64,000 nt of DNA from Halomonas jincaotanensis (lineage in GTDB: Bacteria; Pseudomonadota; Gammaproteobacteria; Pseudomonadales; Halomonadaceae): positions 1 to 64,000 of the forward strand of contig NZ_JAHCLU010000010.1 of the NCBI RefSeq assembly GCF_018448785.1, read 5' to 3'. The notes below the pieces were generated by a model. It saw only the letters and a program-made list of their open reading frames with translations, was not told the origin of the DNA and ran no database searches. A program made the translations under genes and the position numbers. Of this stretch, positions 62,220-64,000 are shown piece after piece (position 1 is the stretch's first letter; each line of letters starts with the position of its first letter).

Positions 62220-62295
62220 CCGCCAAGCGCCACTTACCAACGACAATTTTGCCAAGGCTACTTACCCAGGCTGCTCGCCAAAGGCTACTCACCAA
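62214..62295. repeat. Degenerate 13-14-base repeats at the convergent gene ends
   Basis: Units at 62214-62227, 62228-62240, 62256-62268 (GGCTACTTACCCA), 62269-62282 (GGCTGCTCGCCAAA) and 62283-62295 (GGCTACTCACCAA) share the frame GGCTnnCnnnCCAA. The first includes the phosphodiesterase stop (TAA 62217-62219) and the last the stop of the gamma-glutamyltransferase (62285-62287). Confidence 0.55.
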
Positions 62296-64000
62296 GGACG
62301 ACCCCTTCCCGACGCGGATCGGCGCCCCCGAAGATGCTACCGTCTTCGGTGATTTGCAGGGCCTGCAGGCCGCTGACCAACTCGCGCTCGCTGACCTCGT
62401 GTCCCAGATTATTCAACGCCTCCAGCGTCGCTGGTGGGTAACCCCCTTGTTCCAGGAAGACCGGGCCGCCCAGGGTGATGGCATGGGGAAGATTCAGTGA
62501 CTCTTGCGCATCGAGCCCCCAATCAAGCATTGCGATCAATGTCTTGGCGGTGTAGTGAATGATCGCCGCACCGCCTGGAGAGCCCAGGCTCGCGACCAGT
62601 TCGCCACTGTCTCCATCGAACACCAGCGTCGGGCTCATGCTCGAGCGCGGACGCTTGCCGGGTTCCACTCGGTTGGCGATGGGATTGCCTGCCTCGTCCT
62701 CGGGCTGGAAGGAAAAGTCGGTCAATTCATTGTTGAGCAGATAGCCGCCAGGCTCTCCCGTCCCCCCATCGGCCATGGTCCGCGAGCCAAAGGCCTGTTC
62801 GATGGTCGTGGTCATGGCGATGGCATTGCCCTCCTCGTCGATGATGCTGATATGGCTGGTGCCGGCTTCGGGCTGCTCGGGCTGAACGGCCCAGCTGGTG
62901 TCCATGGGGCCGGGATTGCCCGGCTTGGCAGCGTCGCTGCCCATACTCTGCTCACCGATCTGCTCGGCTCGCTTGGCCAGATAGTCGGGATGGAGCATAT
63001 TGCTCCAGTCGCCGCCGGGCGCGTCGACAAATTCCGGGTCGGCGATGTACTTGCCGCGATCGGCAAAGGCCAGTCGTGAGGCCTCTAGGAAACGATGCAA
63101 CCACTCCACGCCGGGGAGATCATCGTCCATCGGTGACTCCAGCGCTGGCAATGCCTCGAGCATGCCCAGTATCTGCATGATGGTCAGATGCCCCGAGGAT
63201 GGCGGCGGAAAGCCACAGACGCGATAGGCCTGCCACTCGGTACAGAGCGGGTCGCGCGCCTGGGCAGCATGAGTGGCCAGATCTTCCAGCGACATGACGC
63301 CGGGACGGTCATGGTTCTGTACGCGAAACACCAGGTCTTCGGCGATAGGCCCGGTATGCAAGGCGCTGCTGCCTTCCTTGGCAATCTCGCGCAGGATCGC
63401 GGCGAGCGCCGGGTTCTTGAGCGTATGTCCCTCGGCCAGCGGCTCTCCCGCTTCGTCGTAGTAAAAATCGCTGCCGATCGGATCATCACGCAGGTGTTCC
63501 ACCTCGGCCAGGCTGGTATGGAGCCGCTCACTGACCGCAAAACCCTCTTCCGCCAGGGTAATCGCCGGCTCGAATAGCACTTCCCACGGCAGTTGCCCGT
63601 GTTCGCGGTGGGCAAGTTCCAGCATGCGCAGCGTCCCCGGGACCCCAATCGAGCGACCACTGGCGACAGCATCCATGAAGTCCAGTGGCTCGCCCTCCTC
63701 ATCGAGGAAAAGCGCACCGTCGACCCCACTCGGCGCGGTCTCTCGGCCATCGTAGGCCCGGACGTCCTCACCATCGTAATGCATAAGGAAGGCGCCACCC
63801 CCGATGCCACTGGATTGCGGTTCGACCAGGGTCAACACCATCTGCACGGCAACGGCGGCATCGATGGCGGACCCGCCAGCCTTGATCACCTGGTACCCGG
63901 CATCGGTGGCCAACGGATTGGCCGCGGCCACCGCGAAGTCGTCATTATCCCAGCCAGGTTTCTCGGTGACTTCCGAACTCGACTCCGGGGCGATGGCCGG
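62285..64000 (-). CDS. ggt: Gamma-glutamyltransferase, 5' end beyond the window
   Basis: The coding frame is open to the right edge (about 571 residues seen); the signal peptide and true start are missing. Family marks: VAAANPLATDAGYQVIKAGGSAIDAAVAVQ near the beginning, MQSSGIGGGAFLMHYDG-like region, the autocleavage site GTSHISIIDEEGNAIAMTTT with the nucleophile Thr, GGYLLNNELTDFSFQP, and RPRSSMSPTLVFDGD and GSPGGAAIIHYT. The precursor cleaves itself into two subunits and transfers gamma-glutamyl groups, for example from glutathione, in the periplasm. It converges on the phosphodiesterase. Confidence 0.9.
   Translation of the reverse strand, partial: PAIAPESSSEVTEKPGWDNDDFAVAAANPLATDAGYQVIKAGGSAIDAAVAVQMVLTLVEPQSSGIGGGAFLMHYDGEDVRAYDGRETAPSGVDGALFLDEEGEPLDFMDAVASGRSIGVPGTLRMLELAHREHGQLPWEVLFEPAITLAEEGFAVSERLHTSLAEVEHLRDDPIGSDFYYDEAGEPLAEGHTLKNPALAAILREIAKEGSSALHTGPIAEDLVFRVQNHDRPGVMSLEDLATHAAQARDPLCTEWQAYRVCGFPPPSSGHLTIMQILGMLEALPALESPMDDDLPGVEWLHRFLEASRLAFADRGKYIADPEFVDAPGGDWSNMLHPDYLAKRAEQIGEQSMGSDAAKPGNPGPMDTSWAVQPEQPEAGTSHISIIDEEGNAIAMTTTIEQAFGSRTMADGGTGEPGGYLLNNELTDFSFQPEDEAGNPIANRVEPGKRPRSSMSPTLVFDGDSGELVASLGSPGGAAIIHYTAKTLIAMLDWGLDAQESLNLPHAITLGGPVFLEQGGYPPATLEALNNLGHEVSERELVSGLQALQITEDGSIFGGADPRREGVVLGE

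Overview
The window reads as one chromosomal stretch of a GC-rich, aerobic, salt-adapted gammaproteobacterium, most like Halomonas and its relatives. That placement rests on gene content and protein character (PqiABC, RluF, AcnB, RraA, TrhP, RhlE, an Mrp-type antiporter, a CIO-type bd oxidase, a DUF2789 protein); no database was searched. Coding density is high, most genes sit in tight operons with ATGA, GTGA or TGATG overlaps, and no rRNA, tRNA, CRISPR array or prophage was seen.

Layout. 1-2.7 kb is a scrapyard of mobile elements: an IS66 transposase whose 3' end is replaced by an IS110-like fragment, a broken tnpB, an IS481-type relic next to a TRAP-permease scrap, and one intact alpha/beta hydrolase. 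2.7-4.6 kb has a small lipoprotein, a METTL26-type methyltransferase and RluF. 4.8-10.3 kb (minus) is a caa3-type cytochrome c oxidase operon whose subunit II carries two fused cytochrome c domains and which has two subunit-III-like genes. 10.6-18.6 kb (plus) is a P-type cation ATPase overlapping a rearranged Mrp-type antiporter cluster (E, F, G, A'B fusion, C, double D-like subunit). HrpB follows on the minus strand.

21.0-30.4 kb is a purine-salvage/degradation block: a RutR-like TetR regulator, XdhABC, guanine deaminase, a di-heme cytochrome c peroxidase and an adenine deaminase. A perfect RutR-type operator precedes xdhA, and 16 bases of it with its flank recur upstream of the adenine deaminase. 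30.5-36.4 kb is cydABDC (CIO-type oxidase plus the CydDC exporter). 36.7-42 kb has a Ca/Na antiporter, PqiABC and a helix-hairpin-helix protein; 42-47.6 kb has RhlE, an uncharacterised protein, a CynX-type transporter, asparaginase, DUF2789, a tiny membrane protein and a RatA-like protein.

47.7-56.5 kb is rich in tRNA modification: TrhP (U34 hydroxylation), QueC-QueE-QueD (queuosine, with an unusual tandem QueD) and MiaE (A37 side-chain hydroxylation), the last in a likely operon with a 1302-residue SARP/cyclase-like/AAA/TPR regulator. 56.9-64 kb carries AcnB, RraA, a membrane-anchored glycerophosphodiester phosphodiesterase and a gamma-glutamyltransferase that runs off the right edge.

Two patterns cut across the window. 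Short tandem repeats (12-27 bases) repeatedly sit exactly at gene ends or starts (xdhB, cydB/cydD, queC, miaE, GDPD/ggt, near 46.86 kb). The QueD protein looks like two fused modules whose catalytic motifs are split in a complementary way.
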